From NCBI RefSeq assembly GCF_902497745.1, contig NZ_CABVHJ010000009.1:124001-188000 (forward strand): DNA of 64,000 nucleotides, written 5' to 3'. The notes under the pieces are model-generated. The model was not told where the DNA came from and made no database searches. It saw only the letters and a list, made by a program, of their open reading frames with translations. Of this stretch, positions 8,557 to 17,293 are shown in pieces. Position numbers and translations under genes: made by a program. Origin of the DNA: Pseudomonas fluorescens. GTDB taxonomy: Bacteria > Pseudomonadota > Gammaproteobacteria > Pseudomonadales > Pseudomonadaceae. Numbering within the stretch: the stretch's first letter is position 1; each line of letters starts with the position of its first letter.

Positions 8557-10218
8557 TCAGGCGGTTTCGAGGGGCTTTTTGTGGGTGACGACCCGGCCAC
8601 CTTCCATGCGCACCAATTGATCGGCGACGTCGAAGTAACGGTCGTCGTGGGAGATCACAATGATGGTCTTGCCCATCTGTTTCAGTTCCGGCAGCAACTC
8701 GGTGTAGAAAATCCGCCGGAAAGCCGGATCCTGGTCGGCGGCCCACTCGTCGAACACCAGCACCGGACGCTCCTCCAGCCAGGCGTTGATCAGCGCCAGA
8801 CGCTTGCGTTGACCGGTGGACAGGTCCGTGGTGCTGAACACGCCGTCCTGGATGCTCACCTTGTGGGCGATTTCCAGGCGCTCCAGATAACGGCCGGCGT
8901 CGGCCGGCACCTGTTGATCGCCCTGGACCAGTTCATCGAACAGGTAGTAGTCGGCAAAAATGGTCGTGAACAGTTGGCGGTAGTCATCGCGGGCGCGCGC
9001 ATCAACCACCTCGCCATTGAGCAGCACCTCACCGCGTTGCGGAGCGTAAAGGCCCAGCAGCAGTTTGATCAGGGTGGTTTTGCCGCCGCCGTTCTCGCCG
9101 ACGATAAACACGATGTCACCCTGAGCGATGTTCAGGTTGACCGGTCCCAGCTCGAACGCGGCACTGCCTTTGACCGCTGGGAAAGCGTAATGCACGTTCT
9201 GCATTTGCAGGTGCTGAACCGGTGTTTTGCGCACCGGCGCGGACTCGCTCAGCAGCAGGTGCGGTTCCGGCGACGAAAACTGTTCGGCCAGATCATTGAT
9301 GCGTTTGAAGGCGATATTCGCGCGGCTGATTACCGGCAGGGTGGTGATCAGGTATTCCAGCGGGCCCTTCATGTACAGCAGCACCAGCACAAACCCGCTG
9401 AGCACGGCTTTGTCGGTGTCCAGCCACAGCGACTGCAAGGCCAGCACCAGGCCGATGACCACGAAAAACAGCATCGAGCCAAACGTCTTCGCCATCACGA
9501 AAATGTTTACCGAGCGGATATGGGTCTGGCAGATGAAGTCGGCGGTGCCTTCGATACGCTGGCTGAACATGCGCTGGCGGCGTGGCCGGTGAATGCGCAA
9601 TTCCTTGGCGCCGGCGGCAATCGCACTGTAATGCTTTTGCAGTTCATCCTCGGCTTCGCGCGCCGTTTCGAACCCTTTGATGCCTTTGTTGCGCGCGACG
9701 TATTGCACGGCAATGCCGATCACCAGGGCCACCAGCAGCAGAATGAACATCGGTGCGGAAAGGAACGCCAGGTAACCCAGGCAACCGAGGGTCACGGTAA
9801 ACGCGATGGCCAGCGGCGCGAAGGAAAAGGCGAAGTCGCTGACCGTGTCGACATCGTGGGTCAACACCGGAATCAAGCGGTGGCTGCGGAACCGCTCAAT
9901 CTGTTCAATGGGCGCCAGCAGGACCTTTTCCCCCAGCGACTTGCGCAGCCCGGCAATGATGTGCTGACCGACATGGTTGGTGCCGATGTCCGACAGAATC
10001 GAGGTCAACAGGGCAAAGGCGCAGAGGCCGGCAAACGTCGCCAGCACCGTCGCGGACGGGCTGCCTGTGCCATTGAGGGCTTTGTTGATGGTCGCCAGCA
10101 GGGCGGTGACGCTGACGCCACCGAGCATGCCGAGCAGGATCGACAGCGCCACGACGACCCGGTAAGGCTTGAGCAGGCCGAGGACTTCACTGATGGCTCC
10201 GCGCGATTTTGTGGTCAT
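8557..10218 (-). CDS. pvdE: Pyoverdine precursor ABC exporter (cyclic-peptide exporter family)
   Basis: A 553-residue half-transporter: about six membrane segments in the first 300 residues fused to an ATPase domain. It shows Walker A GENGGGKT (about 373-380), signature STGQRKRLAL (about 465) and Walker B PVLVFDEW. The STGQ form of the signature is typical of the SyrD/PvdE cyclic-peptide exporter family. PvdE moves acylated ferribactin from cytoplasm to periplasm, where PvdM, N, O and P finish the chromophore. The start at 10218 is preceded by GGAAA; an upstream in-frame ATG at 10251 has no ribosome site. It has its own PvdS box at 10279-10302. Confidence 0.95.
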   Translation of the reverse strand: MTTKSRGAISEVLGLLKPYRVVVALSILLGMLGGVSVTALLATINKALNGTGSPSATVLATFAGLCAFALLTSILSDIGTNHVGQHIIAGLRKSLGEKVLLAPIEQIERFRSHRLIPVLTHDVDTVSDFAFSFAPLAIAFTVTLGCLGYLAFLSAPMFILLLVALVIGIAVQYVARNKGIKGFETAREAEDELQKHYSAIAAGAKELRIHRPRRQRMFSQRIEGTADFICQTHIRSVNIFVMAKTFGSMLFFVVIGLVLALQSLWLDTDKAVLSGFVLVLLYMKGPLEYLITTLPVISRANIAFKRINDLAEQFSSPEPHLLLSESAPVRKTPVQHLQMQNVHYAFPAVKGSAAFELGPVNLNIAQGDIVFIVGENGGGKTTLIKLLLGLYAPQRGEVLLNGEVVDARARDDYRQLFTTIFADYYLFDELVQGDQQVPADAGRYLERLEIAHKVSIQDGVFSTTDLSTGQRKRLALINAWLEERPVLVFDEWAADQDPAFRRIFYTELLPELKQMGKTIIVISHDDRYFDVADQLVRMEGGRVVTHKKPLETA

Positions 10219-10278
10219 GGAGGTTTCCGCTTCTGGTGCCGGTAAGGGCATTGGTTCAAAGGTTTGGCTGGTTAAAAG

Positions 10279-10302
10279 ACGAAACCCGCGGGCAGCGATT
10301 TA
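10279..10302 (-). promoter_or_regulatory. PvdS (iron-starvation sigma) box of pvdE
   Basis: On the minus strand TAAAT (10302-10298), a 16-base spacer and CGT (10281-10279) form a perfect PvdS box about 60 bases before pvdE. The -35 element lies in the loop, and the spacer in one arm, of a 12-bp perfect inverted repeat (10282-10293 with 10306-10317). Confidence 0.8.
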
Positions 10303-10317
10303 GCCGCCCGCGGGTTT
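10282..10317 (-). terminator. Long hairpin between pvdO and pvdE
   Basis: A perfect 12-bp stem, AAACCCGCGGGC/GCCCGCGGGTTT, with a 12-base loop. On the minus strand it is followed by CGTCTTTT, a weak T-rich tail, so it could end or attenuate pvdMNO transcription before the internal pvdE promoter restarts it. Confidence 0.6.
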
Positions 10318-10352
10318 ATCGAGGACTGAGGCGACGAGCGAGCGGCTCGGCG

Positions 10353-11264
10353 TTACAGATCGCGCGCGACGCGAAAGCCGATCCAGTCGCCGCGGTCGTC
10401 GATGTAAGTCGCGTTGCGGTTGCCCGAGCGCGAGAACACCGGCGCTTCGCCCCAGTCATTACCGCGGATGCGGCGAATCTTGCAGTCGCCGGTCAGCCAC
10501 GCGCTGCCGTCGCTCGGCGCGTCAACGTAGTTTTCGTGGTAGCAATCGGCCGTCCACTCGTAGATGTTGCCGTGCATGTCGTAGACGCCAAAGGCGTTGG
10601 CCGGGAACGTGCCCGCCGGCGCCGTGAAGTTGTAGCCATCGGCAGCGCCGTAGGTGTTGGCGTGTTTGGCGATGCTGTATTCCTTGCCTTCATCGAACGG
10701 GAAAGGGAACGGCCCGGTGCTGCCGGCGCGGGCGGCGTATTCACGCAGCGATTCGCTGACCAGTCGGTACGCCTTGCCGGTTTTCTTCGACAGCCACGCC
10801 ACATAGGCTTCGGCTTCAGTGAAGTTCATGCACACCGCCGGATGCTTGTCGGTGTACTGCTTTTTCGGATCGCTGCCCTGGTAGTCGGGGATGCCGGCCT
10901 TGCACGCGCGTCCCGGGCGCTTGTCGCCATCGGGCATCGCGTAGCCACTGTCTGCCAGGTAAGCGTCCCACTGGCCGCGAAGGACCTGGAAACGGCTGAT
11001 GGCCAACGGTTTGGCAAAAGTCACCGGATGCATCGGGCCTTCGTCCGGTTCACGGCCGACTTCATCCTCCGGCGTGCCCATGGTGAAAGTGCCGGTGGGC
11101 AGCACGACCATTTCCGGGCAGTCCTTGCAGTCCTTGAAGACTTTGCCGGGTTTGAGTGGCTCGACCGCTTGTGCATGCCCTGGCAGCACGCTGGACAGCA
11201 AAGCCACCAGGCCCAGAGCGGGCAGCGTCTTCAAGGAAAATTTACGCAGTTCACGACTGTTCAT
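10353..11264 (-). CDS. pvdO: Pyoverdine maturation protein, formylglycine-generating-enzyme fold
   Basis: A 303-residue periplasmic protein with an N-terminal signal peptide (hydrophobic core LPALGLVALLSSVLPG, cleavage near AQA). The rest is one FGE-sulfatase domain: start motif MVVLPTGTFTMGTP near 55, central VCMNFTEAEAYVAWLS, and the C-terminal VYDMHGNIYEWTADC and RIRGNDWGEAPVFSR blocks. In pseudomonads PvdO oxidises dihydropyoverdine to complete the fluorescent chromophore in the periplasm. It lies 46 bases after pvdN in the pvdMNO run. Length and order agree with P. aeruginosa. Confidence 0.94.
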   Translation of the reverse strand: MNSRELRKFSLKTLPALGLVALLSSVLPGHAQAVEPLKPGKVFKDCKDCPEMVVLPTGTFTMGTPEDEVGREPDEGPMHPVTFAKPLAISRFQVLRGQWDAYLADSGYAMPDGDKRPGRACKAGIPDYQGSDPKKQYTDKHPAVCMNFTEAEAYVAWLSKKTGKAYRLVSESLREYAARAGSTGPFPFPFDEGKEYSIAKHANTYGAADGYNFTAPAGTFPANAFGVYDMHGNIYEWTADCYHENYVDAPSDGSAWLTGDCKIRRIRGNDWGEAPVFSRSGNRNATYIDDRGDWIGFRVARDL

Positions 11265-11310
11265 CAGGGTTCTCGATAACAGGTTGAAAGGAAACGTGGG
11301 AGCAGGGCGC

Positions 11311-12597
11311 TTAAAGCTGTCTGGCCAATAACGCCATCAAGCGATCGATTTGCGCTTCGTCGTTAAGCAAGCCCGGCGCAGTGCGCACCACCGGGCCGAC
11401 ATCGCGCTCCACGGCATCGGCGACCACCCGGTTCTGCATCAGGTAAGCGGCGACTTTGTCGCTGTCTCGGCCCTTGACGCGGAAGAAGGTGAAACCGGCT
11501 GACAGTTGCGGACTCAGCGGCGTGACGAGTTCGATTTGCGGGTGTTCCAGCAGACGCTTTTTCAGATAACTGTTAAGCGCATGGATACGTGCTTCGACGT
11601 CGGCCTTGCCCAGTTGCAGGTGCAGCTTGAAGGCTTCGTCGAGCGCCCAGCGATACTCGAAGGAGTGGTAGCCACCGGGTGTCATGGTGGTGGAAAACGT
11701 CGTAGCTTCGGAGAACGTCGGAGTGATGGGCGTGACGTATCTGACCTCTTCGAACCGGCTGCAAACGATGCCGGTGCCACGTGGGCCGAACATCCACTTG
11801 TGGGTGCCGGCAATGAAAAAATCGCAGTTCATCTGCGCGAAACTCAGGTCGTCGACGCCGAAACCGTGCACGCCGTCGACCACGTAGATGATCCGCTCGG
11901 CATCGCTGCGGCCACGGTTGTGCTTGTCGACGAGAGCGCCGATGTCACCGATCGGCAGCTTCACGCCGCTGCCCGAATGCACCCAGCACATGCCCAGCAC
12001 GCGGGTTTCAGGGCGGATGGCACTGTCGATGGCGGCGAGGATTTCAGCTTTGCTCGCGGTTTGCGGATCCTTGAACAGGCGGATCTTGCGCACCTGTGTG
12101 CCCTCGCGCTCCTTGCGCAAGTCGAGGATGGTGTGGGTGGCATAGTGTTCGTGGACGGTGGTGAGGATTTCCTGATCGGGACGTACATGCACGCCGCCGT
12201 AAATCATGGTCAGGCCTTCGGTGGTGCTACCGGTCAGGGCAATCTGTTTGGCGTTGACTTGCAGATATTGACCGGCCCAGACCCGCACGTTTTCCTCGCG
12301 CTGCTCGATCACGCCGAGGTCCCAATCCATGGCCAGGCCAGGATTTTTGTCGAGCGCGGCGCGATGCCGTTCAATGGCCTCTCGCACCGGTTTCGGGTGC
12401 GAGGTGATCAGGAAGTTGGAGAAGTGCAGGTAGTCCGGATCTTGATCGAACAATTGCTGCAACTGCGCCCATTTGTTGCGCGGTGCAGGTGCGGGTGCGG
12501 CAACCGCGGCGCTGGCAACAGTCGGTAGGCTGGCGCCCAGTGGCAACGCGGCGGCGAGCACCCCGGCCTGTTTCAGAAACTCACGGCGGTTGCTCAT
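11311..12597 (-). CDS. pvdN: Tat-exported PLP enzyme modifying the pyoverdine side chain
   Basis: A 428-residue protein of the aminotransferase class V / isopenicillin N epimerase type. The N terminus carries a twin-arginine signal (RREFLKQAG, residues 4-12) ending near ASA, so it is exported folded to the periplasm. The PLP lysine is in GTHKW (about K267), with VVDGVHGFGVDD before it and FGPRGTG after it. In pseudomonads PvdN converts the chromophore glutamate side chain to succinamide. Its start codon overlaps the pvdM stop (ATGA), indicating translational coupling. Confidence 0.95.
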   Translation of the reverse strand: MSNRREFLKQAGVLAAALPLGASLPTVASAAVAAPAPAPRNKWAQLQQLFDQDPDYLHFSNFLITSHPKPVREAIERHRAALDKNPGLAMDWDLGVIEQREENVRVWAGQYLQVNAKQIALTGSTTEGLTMIYGGVHVRPDQEILTTVHEHYATHTILDLRKEREGTQVRKIRLFKDPQTASKAEILAAIDSAIRPETRVLGMCWVHSGSGVKLPIGDIGALVDKHNRGRSDAERIIYVVDGVHGFGVDDLSFAQMNCDFFIAGTHKWMFGPRGTGIVCSRFEEVRYVTPITPTFSEATTFSTTMTPGGYHSFEYRWALDEAFKLHLQLGKADVEARIHALNSYLKKRLLEHPQIELVTPLSPQLSAGFTFFRVKGRDSDKVAAYLMQNRVVADAVERDVGPVVRTAPGLLNDEAQIDRLMALLARQL

Positions 12598-13964
12598 GGC
12601 TTGGCAGTTCCCTGTGCGCTGGCCAATGCCGGTTTCGCGGCTTTCTCGACTTCGCCCCAGACGCGCAGGAAATTGCCGCCCCAGAGCTTGGCGATATCGG
12701 CTTCGGAGTAGCCGCGCGACAGCAGCTCGGCGGTGACATTGCGGATCTCGCCGACGTTCTCGAAACCTTTGACGCCGCCACCTTCATTGAAGTCGGAGCT
12801 GATGCCGACATGGTCGATGCCGATCTTGCGCACGGCGTATTCGATGGCGTCGCCCAGATCCTTCAGGCTGGCTTTCGGCTCCTCTTCAAGGATCGCGTAG
12901 AGGCGGCTGGCGTACTGGCCGAATTTGCGTTCGGACCAGGCTGAAATGATCGGATCGCCAGGCATCAATGCCATCGCCAGGTTCGGCAGTGGCGGCAGGT
13001 CGAACTCCTTGCGCAGTTCGTTGAGTTTGTCCTGGGTTTGCTGAGTGAGCGGGCGCAGGTACTGCGAGAACGCGACGATCTGCACGACGCCGCCGCTGTT
13101 CTTGATCAGTTGCATTTCCTTGTCGCTGAGGTTGCGCGGAATATCGACCATCGCTCGCGGCGCCGAGTGCGAGGCGACCAGTGGCGTACGACTCAGTTGA
13201 GCGACTTGCTCCAGCGCTTTGGTGGACATTTGCGAGACATCGATGATCACGCCCAGATCGTTGAGGCGTTTGACCGCTTGCTTGCCCAGGTCCGAGAGGC
13301 CGTCGAGGGCGTCCGGCGAATCATTCAGAAACGGCAGCGGCCGCGAAGAATCAGCCCAGTCGTTATTGCCGATGTAACTGAAGGCGAACATGCGCATGCC
13401 GCGCGCCGTCCACAGGTCCAGCAGGCTCAGGTCATGACCCAGTGGATAGGCGTTGAGCATGCTGATGAAAATCGCGAACTTGCCTTCGCCATGCAGGCGC
13501 CGCATATCGTCCGGTGTGTAGGCGATCGCGACTTGATTGGGGAAGTCGCGAACCATGCCGGAGATAATCCGGTAGCGGATTTCCTGCTGGTTGCGGGCTT
13601 CGTCGATGAAGCCGGCAGTCGGTTTGTGCGGGGCATCGGGGCCGTTCCACATTTCCGGCCAGCCGAAAATGGTCAGTGCGGCACCGGACAAGCGCCCACG
13701 GCCAGCCTTGGCCAGGTCGAACTGGCCTGTACCGTCTTTATCGGCTTCGTTGCCCTGGGTGCCGAAGTCCTGCAGCAGGCTGACATGGCTGTCGAAGGAG
13801 AGCATGCGTTCGTGCAGTTCATCCGCCTGTTTCACGATCTTCGCCGGATAGCCGAGCTCATCCTTGAACCAGTGCTGCCAAGCGGCAAAGCCTGCACCGG
13901 CACTGATCGCCAGGGCTAAGGGCAGGCCGATGAATAGAGCCTTTTTCGAACGTGGTTTTGTCAT
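12594..13964 (-). CDS. pvdM: Periplasmic dipeptidase-like pyoverdine maturation protein
   Basis: A 456-residue protein of the membrane dipeptidase (M19) fold with an N-terminal signal/anchor (ALFIGLPLALAISAGAGFAA). FDSHVSLLQDF near 55 stands where peptidases of this family have their first metal-binding HxD. Later family blocks are visible: VIIDVSQMS, PLVASHSAPRAMVDIPRNLSD, and HVGISSDFNEGGG. PvdM is needed for oxidation of ferribactin in the periplasm, acting with PvdP. It is first in the pvdM-N-O run and has a PvdS box 62 bases upstream. An alternative start lies two codons earlier at 13970; 13964 was preferred for its GAGATGG spacing. Confidence 0.94.
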   Translation of the reverse strand: MTKPRSKKALFIGLPLALAISAGAGFAAWQHWFKDELGYPAKIVKQADELHERMLSFDSHVSLLQDFGTQGNEADKDGTGQFDLAKAGRGRLSGAALTIFGWPEMWNGPDAPHKPTAGFIDEARNQQEIRYRIISGMVRDFPNQVAIAYTPDDMRRLHGEGKFAIFISMLNAYPLGHDLSLLDLWTARGMRMFAFSYIGNNDWADSSRPLPFLNDSPDALDGLSDLGKQAVKRLNDLGVIIDVSQMSTKALEQVAQLSRTPLVASHSAPRAMVDIPRNLSDKEMQLIKNSGGVVQIVAFSQYLRPLTQQTQDKLNELRKEFDLPPLPNLAMALMPGDPIISAWSERKFGQYASRLYAILEEEPKASLKDLGDAIEYAVRKIGIDHVGISSDFNEGGGVKGFENVGEIRNVTAELLSRGYSEADIAKLWGGNFLRVWGEVEKAAKPALASAQGTAKP

Positions 13965-14025
13965 TGCCATCTCAGTCGGGTTCGCCATCGAGGTGCAGGC
14001 GCAAAGCCTTTGCTATCTGGGAGGA

Positions 14026-14049
14026 ACGAGCGATCGACGGGGAAATTTA
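14026..14049 (-). promoter_or_regulatory. PvdS box of pvdM
   Basis: On the minus strand TAAAT (14049-14045), 16 bases and CGT (14028-14026) make a perfect PvdS box directed at pvdM. It is back to back with the pvdP box 31 bases away. Confidence 0.87.
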
Positions 14050-14080
14050 GGACGAGCGCCCCGTGGCGAAAATGACGGCT

Positions 14081-14104
14081 TAAATTTGCCCGGGCAGCAA
14101 ACGT
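14081..14104 (+). promoter_or_regulatory. PvdS box of pvdP
   Basis: TAAAT (14081-14085), a 16-base spacer and CGT (14102-14104) form a perfect PvdS box 45 bases before the pvdP start. Confidence 0.88.
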
Positions 14105-14149
14105 TCTAGCTTGGATAAAGCCTGCTTCATGGCTGACACAGGTAGGGCA

Positions 14150-15769
14150 ATGAAGATTTCTCGACGATGGTTCATGGCGGGCCTGGCGCTGACCGGCGCT
14201 GCCGTGCCGGCGGCTTATTTTGGGCATCGTGAATGGACGAAGCCGGATCCGACGATCACTCCGGGTGAAGCGTCTTTCGACGTCGCCGACCTCGCCGGAC
14301 AACGCTTGGCCAGTGCCTTGCGGGGCGTCTGGGATATTCGTTTCGAAGGCCGTGACGCAGGCCTTGAAGGCCTGCCGACGGAGGGCCTGCAAGTGTTCCT
14401 CGACATCGGCCAGAAAGGTCGTGGCGTCTGTGGTTTCCTTGATACGCCGGAGCGTTTGCGCTCTGGCGAAACACCTCGTTACCGAATTCTTGGCGATCTG
14501 GCCGGTGCCAATGCGGCGAAACTGAGCTGGCGCCTGGTCGGTGCGCAAGGCCAGATCAACTATGAGCTGGAAATGATCCTCGATGAGGTCTGGGCCGATT
14601 TCGGCAACGCCGGCAAAGGCACCCTCAGCGGAAAAGCGATGCGTCTGGATCGCCCCCTGGCCTTGCCAGCGCAGGACAACGGATTTGTCGCGGTCAAGCG
14701 ACTGTTTCCCGAGGCGCGTGAACGGACACCGTTGAATCCGACGCTGCTCGCCTGGTTGATTTCCCCCGAGCACCGACTGTTCCACCAGTTGTGGCATGCC
14801 ACGCGGGACAAGTGGCACACCTTGCCTGAAGACAAGCGCGAAGCCCTGCGCGGCATCGGCTGGCAGCCCGGACCGCGTGACAAGGAGCGCGATGCCCGTG
14901 GGCCGCGCAAGGACCGCAACGGTTCTGGTGTGGATTTCTTCTTCATGCATCGGCACATGCTCGGCACGGCGCGTTCAATGCAGGACCTGCCATCGTGGGA
15001 ATACTTTCCGCTGCCACAACCGGAACTGATCCGTGATCGCCCGGGCTTCGCCCGTTACTTCGACAACCATGACGGCACGGCGCTGCCGCCCGCATGGCTG
15101 GCTGACGGTGATGACGAGTACAGCAAGTGGGTCAGCGACCTCAAAACGGCCGAGACCTACGAAAGCAACTTCCAGGTCTGGGAGTCGCAATACCGTGATC
15201 CGGTGTACCTGGCCAGACTCACGCTCGGTCAGTTCGGTTCCGAGGTTGAATTGGGGCTGCACGACTGGCTGCACATGCGCTGGGCGTCAGTGCCGCGTGA
15301 TCCGTCCAACGGCCAGCCAGTGCCGTTTGCCCGCGATCAGGCCGATTTCGCGCCGCGCTGGTATGGCGCGGAAAACGACTTTCTGGGCGACCCCTTTTCG
15401 TCTCATGTGAACCCGGCGTTCTGGCATTTCCATGGCTGGATCGACGATCGTATTGAAGACTGGTTCCGCGCGCACGAGCGCTTCCATCCGGGTGAAGTCA
15501 CTCGCAAAGTGGTCAATGGTGTGCAGTGGTTTGCACCGGGACGCTGGAACGAGGTCGATGATCCCTGGCTAGGGCCAGTCACCCATGGTTGCAGCACCAC
15601 ACCGGGATTGCAGACGGGCAAGACTGTGGAGATGGACCCGGAGACCATGAAGCTGGCGCTGCGCATCACCTTCCTCAATGACGAGAAGAAGCTCGCCGGA
15701 CTGTTCCGTCGCGTACCGCCACGGCCGTGGTATGCGCGCAATCTGAAGGCCAAACAGACTCAGGTCTGA
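14150..15769 (+). CDS. pvdP: Periplasmic tyrosinase for pyoverdine chromophore formation
   Basis: A 539-residue copper tyrosinase that oxidises ferribactin to dihydropyoverdine in the periplasm. The start at 14150 follows AGGTAGGG and gives a Tat signal (SRRWFMAG, residues 4-11) with hydrophobic region to about 25. An N-terminal domain (about 40-230) precedes the tyrosinase part, which shows His-rich copper-site segments: HQLWHATRDKWH near 220, HRHM near 270, HDWLHMRW near 370 and FWHFHGWID near 425. Length matches PAO1 PvdP (about 544). It is divergent from pvdM and has its own PvdS box. An upstream in-frame ATG at 14111 overlaps the promoter and would spoil the Tat signal. Confidence 0.95.
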   Translation: MKISRRWFMAGLALTGAAVPAAYFGHREWTKPDPTITPGEASFDVADLAGQRLASALRGVWDIRFEGRDAGLEGLPTEGLQVFLDIGQKGRGVCGFLDTPERLRSGETPRYRILGDLAGANAAKLSWRLVGAQGQINYELEMILDEVWADFGNAGKGTLSGKAMRLDRPLALPAQDNGFVAVKRLFPEARERTPLNPTLLAWLISPEHRLFHQLWHATRDKWHTLPEDKREALRGIGWQPGPRDKERDARGPRKDRNGSGVDFFFMHRHMLGTARSMQDLPSWEYFPLPQPELIRDRPGFARYFDNHDGTALPPAWLADGDDEYSKWVSDLKTAETYESNFQVWESQYRDPVYLARLTLGQFGSEVELGLHDWLHMRWASVPRDPSNGQPVPFARDQADFAPRWYGAENDFLGDPFSSHVNPAFWHFHGWIDDRIEDWFRAHERFHPGEVTRKVVNGVQWFAPGRWNEVDDPWLGPVTHGCSTTPGLQTGKTVEMDPETMKLALRITFLNDEKKLAGLFRRVPPRPWYARNLKAKQTQV

Positions 15770-15785
15770 TTTCCGCGTCAGCTTC

Positions 15786-15871
15786 TTCGCGAGCAGGCTC
15801 GCTCCCACAGGTTGGCCGCATCCCACCAGTTGAAATGCGATCTCTTATGGGAGCGAGCCTGCTCGCGAAAG
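15786..15871. repeat. REPIN, family A
   Basis: Two inverted copies of the Pseudomonas REP element TTCGCGAGCAGGCTCGCTCC (15786-15809 and 15850-15871). It fills the gap between the convergent pvdP and opmQ genes. Confidence 0.9.
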
Positions 15872-15891
15872 CGCTTGGCCGGGCTGCGCGA

Positions 15892-17286
15892 TTACAGTGC
15901 CTGCCACCCGCCGCCCAATGCCTTGTACAAGGCAATACTCGCCTGCATTCGCGACAGCCGCAGTTGCACGTTCTGATCCTGCGCCGCATACAGCGTGCGC
16001 TGGGTTTCCAGTACGGTCAGCAAATCCTCGGCGCCGGCCTGATAACGGCTCTGGGCGATGTTGAAGGCGGTTTGCGCCTGGTTCAGTTCTTCACTCTGCC
16101 ACTGCCGTTGTTGATCAAGTCCACGGATGCTGTTGAGGGCTTTTTCGACGTCAGCGAAACCGTTGATGATGGCGCCGCGATAAGTTTCCAGCAGCTCCTC
16201 CTGACGAGCCGTCGCTTTGTCGCGTTCGGCCCCCAAACGACCATTGTTGAAGATCGGTGCGATCAGCCCGGCGGTGAGGTTGTAGAACGGACTGCGCCAC
16301 ACATCGTCAGCCTGGTTGGCGCCGGAGCCGATGCTCGCGCCCAGCGTGATTTTCGGCAGCATCGCCGCTCGTGCCACTGTGACATTCGCCTGAGCTGCCG
16401 CCAATTGCGCCTCGGCGCGGGCAATATCCGGGCGCCGCGTCAGCAGTTCGCTGGGCACGCCGGCGGATATCGGCGGCCACTGCAACTGGTCGAAGGACTC
16501 GCGGCTGGCCGGCAGGTCTTGCACCGGGCGGCCGAGCAGTGCGGCCAGAGCGATCTGCGCGTCTCGGGCCTGTTGCTGGACGGTCGGCAGTTGGCGTTGC
16601 TGCGCGGCCACCAGGCTTTTTTGTTGCGCCAGCTCCAGCGCGGTGGCGGAGCCGGCGTTGTAGCGCGTCTGCACCAATTGCAGGACGTTTTGCGCGTTGG
16701 CCAGATTAAGCTCGGCAATGCGACTCTGTTCCTGCAGTGACAACACCTGCGTGTAGCTGTTGGCGACGCCACTGAGCAACGTCAGCTCGACAGTGGCGCG
16801 ATCGAACTCGCTGGCTTGCAGGCTGAATTGTGCGCTGTCGCGCGATGCGCGCTTGCCGCCCCAGAAATCGATTTCGTAACTGGCGCTGAGGCCGACGTCG
16901 AAGTAGTCCACCGCCCTGTTACTGCTGTCGGCATCCAGTTGCCGATAGCCCTCGCCACGCAACAGCTTCTGCCGATTGGCATTGCCGGTGCCTTGTATTT
17001 CCGGCAACTGCGAACCGCCGGCAATCACGGTGTCGGCACGCGCCTGACGGACGCGAGCGATGGCCGCGGCCAGGTCATAACTGCCGACCTGGGCCTGTTC
17101 GATCAGTTGATTGAGTTGCGGGCTGGCAAAGCGCGTCCACCAGCGCAGGGCGTCGCGTTCGGCGCCGGTGCTCTGCGGCGATTGCCAGGCGGCCGGCGGC
17201 ACGATGCCGCTGTCCGGAGGTTGTGGGGTACTGCCGCAAGCGCTGAGTATCAGGCAGACGGTCAACAGACTGAGGCGCGGTTTCAT
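15892..17286 (-). CDS. opmQ: Outer-membrane factor of the pyoverdine efflux pump
   Basis: A 464-residue TolC/NodT-family outer-membrane lipoprotein. The start at 17286 gives a lipoprotein signal with lipobox LSAC (Cys about residue 17). Two repeated OEP halves follow, with long coiled-coil stretches (for example LANAQNVLQLVQTRYNAGSA and LNQAQTAFNIAQSRYQAGAE). With PvdR and PvdT it exports newly made and recycled pyoverdine from the periplasm. It is last in the pvdR-pvdT-opmQ operon, 7 bases after pvdT. A longer in-frame start at 17388 lies inside pvdT and lacks the lipobox position. Confidence 0.94.
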   Translation of the reverse strand: MKPRLSLLTVCLILSACGSTPQPPDSGIVPPAAWQSPQSTGAERDALRWWTRFASPQLNQLIEQAQVGSYDLAAAIARVRQARADTVIAGGSQLPEIQGTGNANRQKLLRGEGYRQLDADSSNRAVDYFDVGLSASYEIDFWGGKRASRDSAQFSLQASEFDRATVELTLLSGVANSYTQVLSLQEQSRIAELNLANAQNVLQLVQTRYNAGSATALELAQQKSLVAAQQRQLPTVQQQARDAQIALAALLGRPVQDLPASRESFDQLQWPPISAGVPSELLTRRPDIARAEAQLAAAQANVTVARAAMLPKITLGASIGSGANQADDVWRSPFYNLTAGLIAPIFNNGRLGAERDKATARQEELLETYRGAIINGFADVEKALNSIRGLDQQRQWQSEELNQAQTAFNIAQSRYQAGAEDLLTVLETQRTLYAAQDQNVQLRLSRMQASIALYKALGGGWQAL

Positions 17287-17293
17287 AGAGCGA

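Noticed and set aside
8581..10245. Long plus-strand open frame opposite pvdE
   Set aside because: It is the antisense shadow of an intact ABC transporter, with no ribosome site or recognisable motif.
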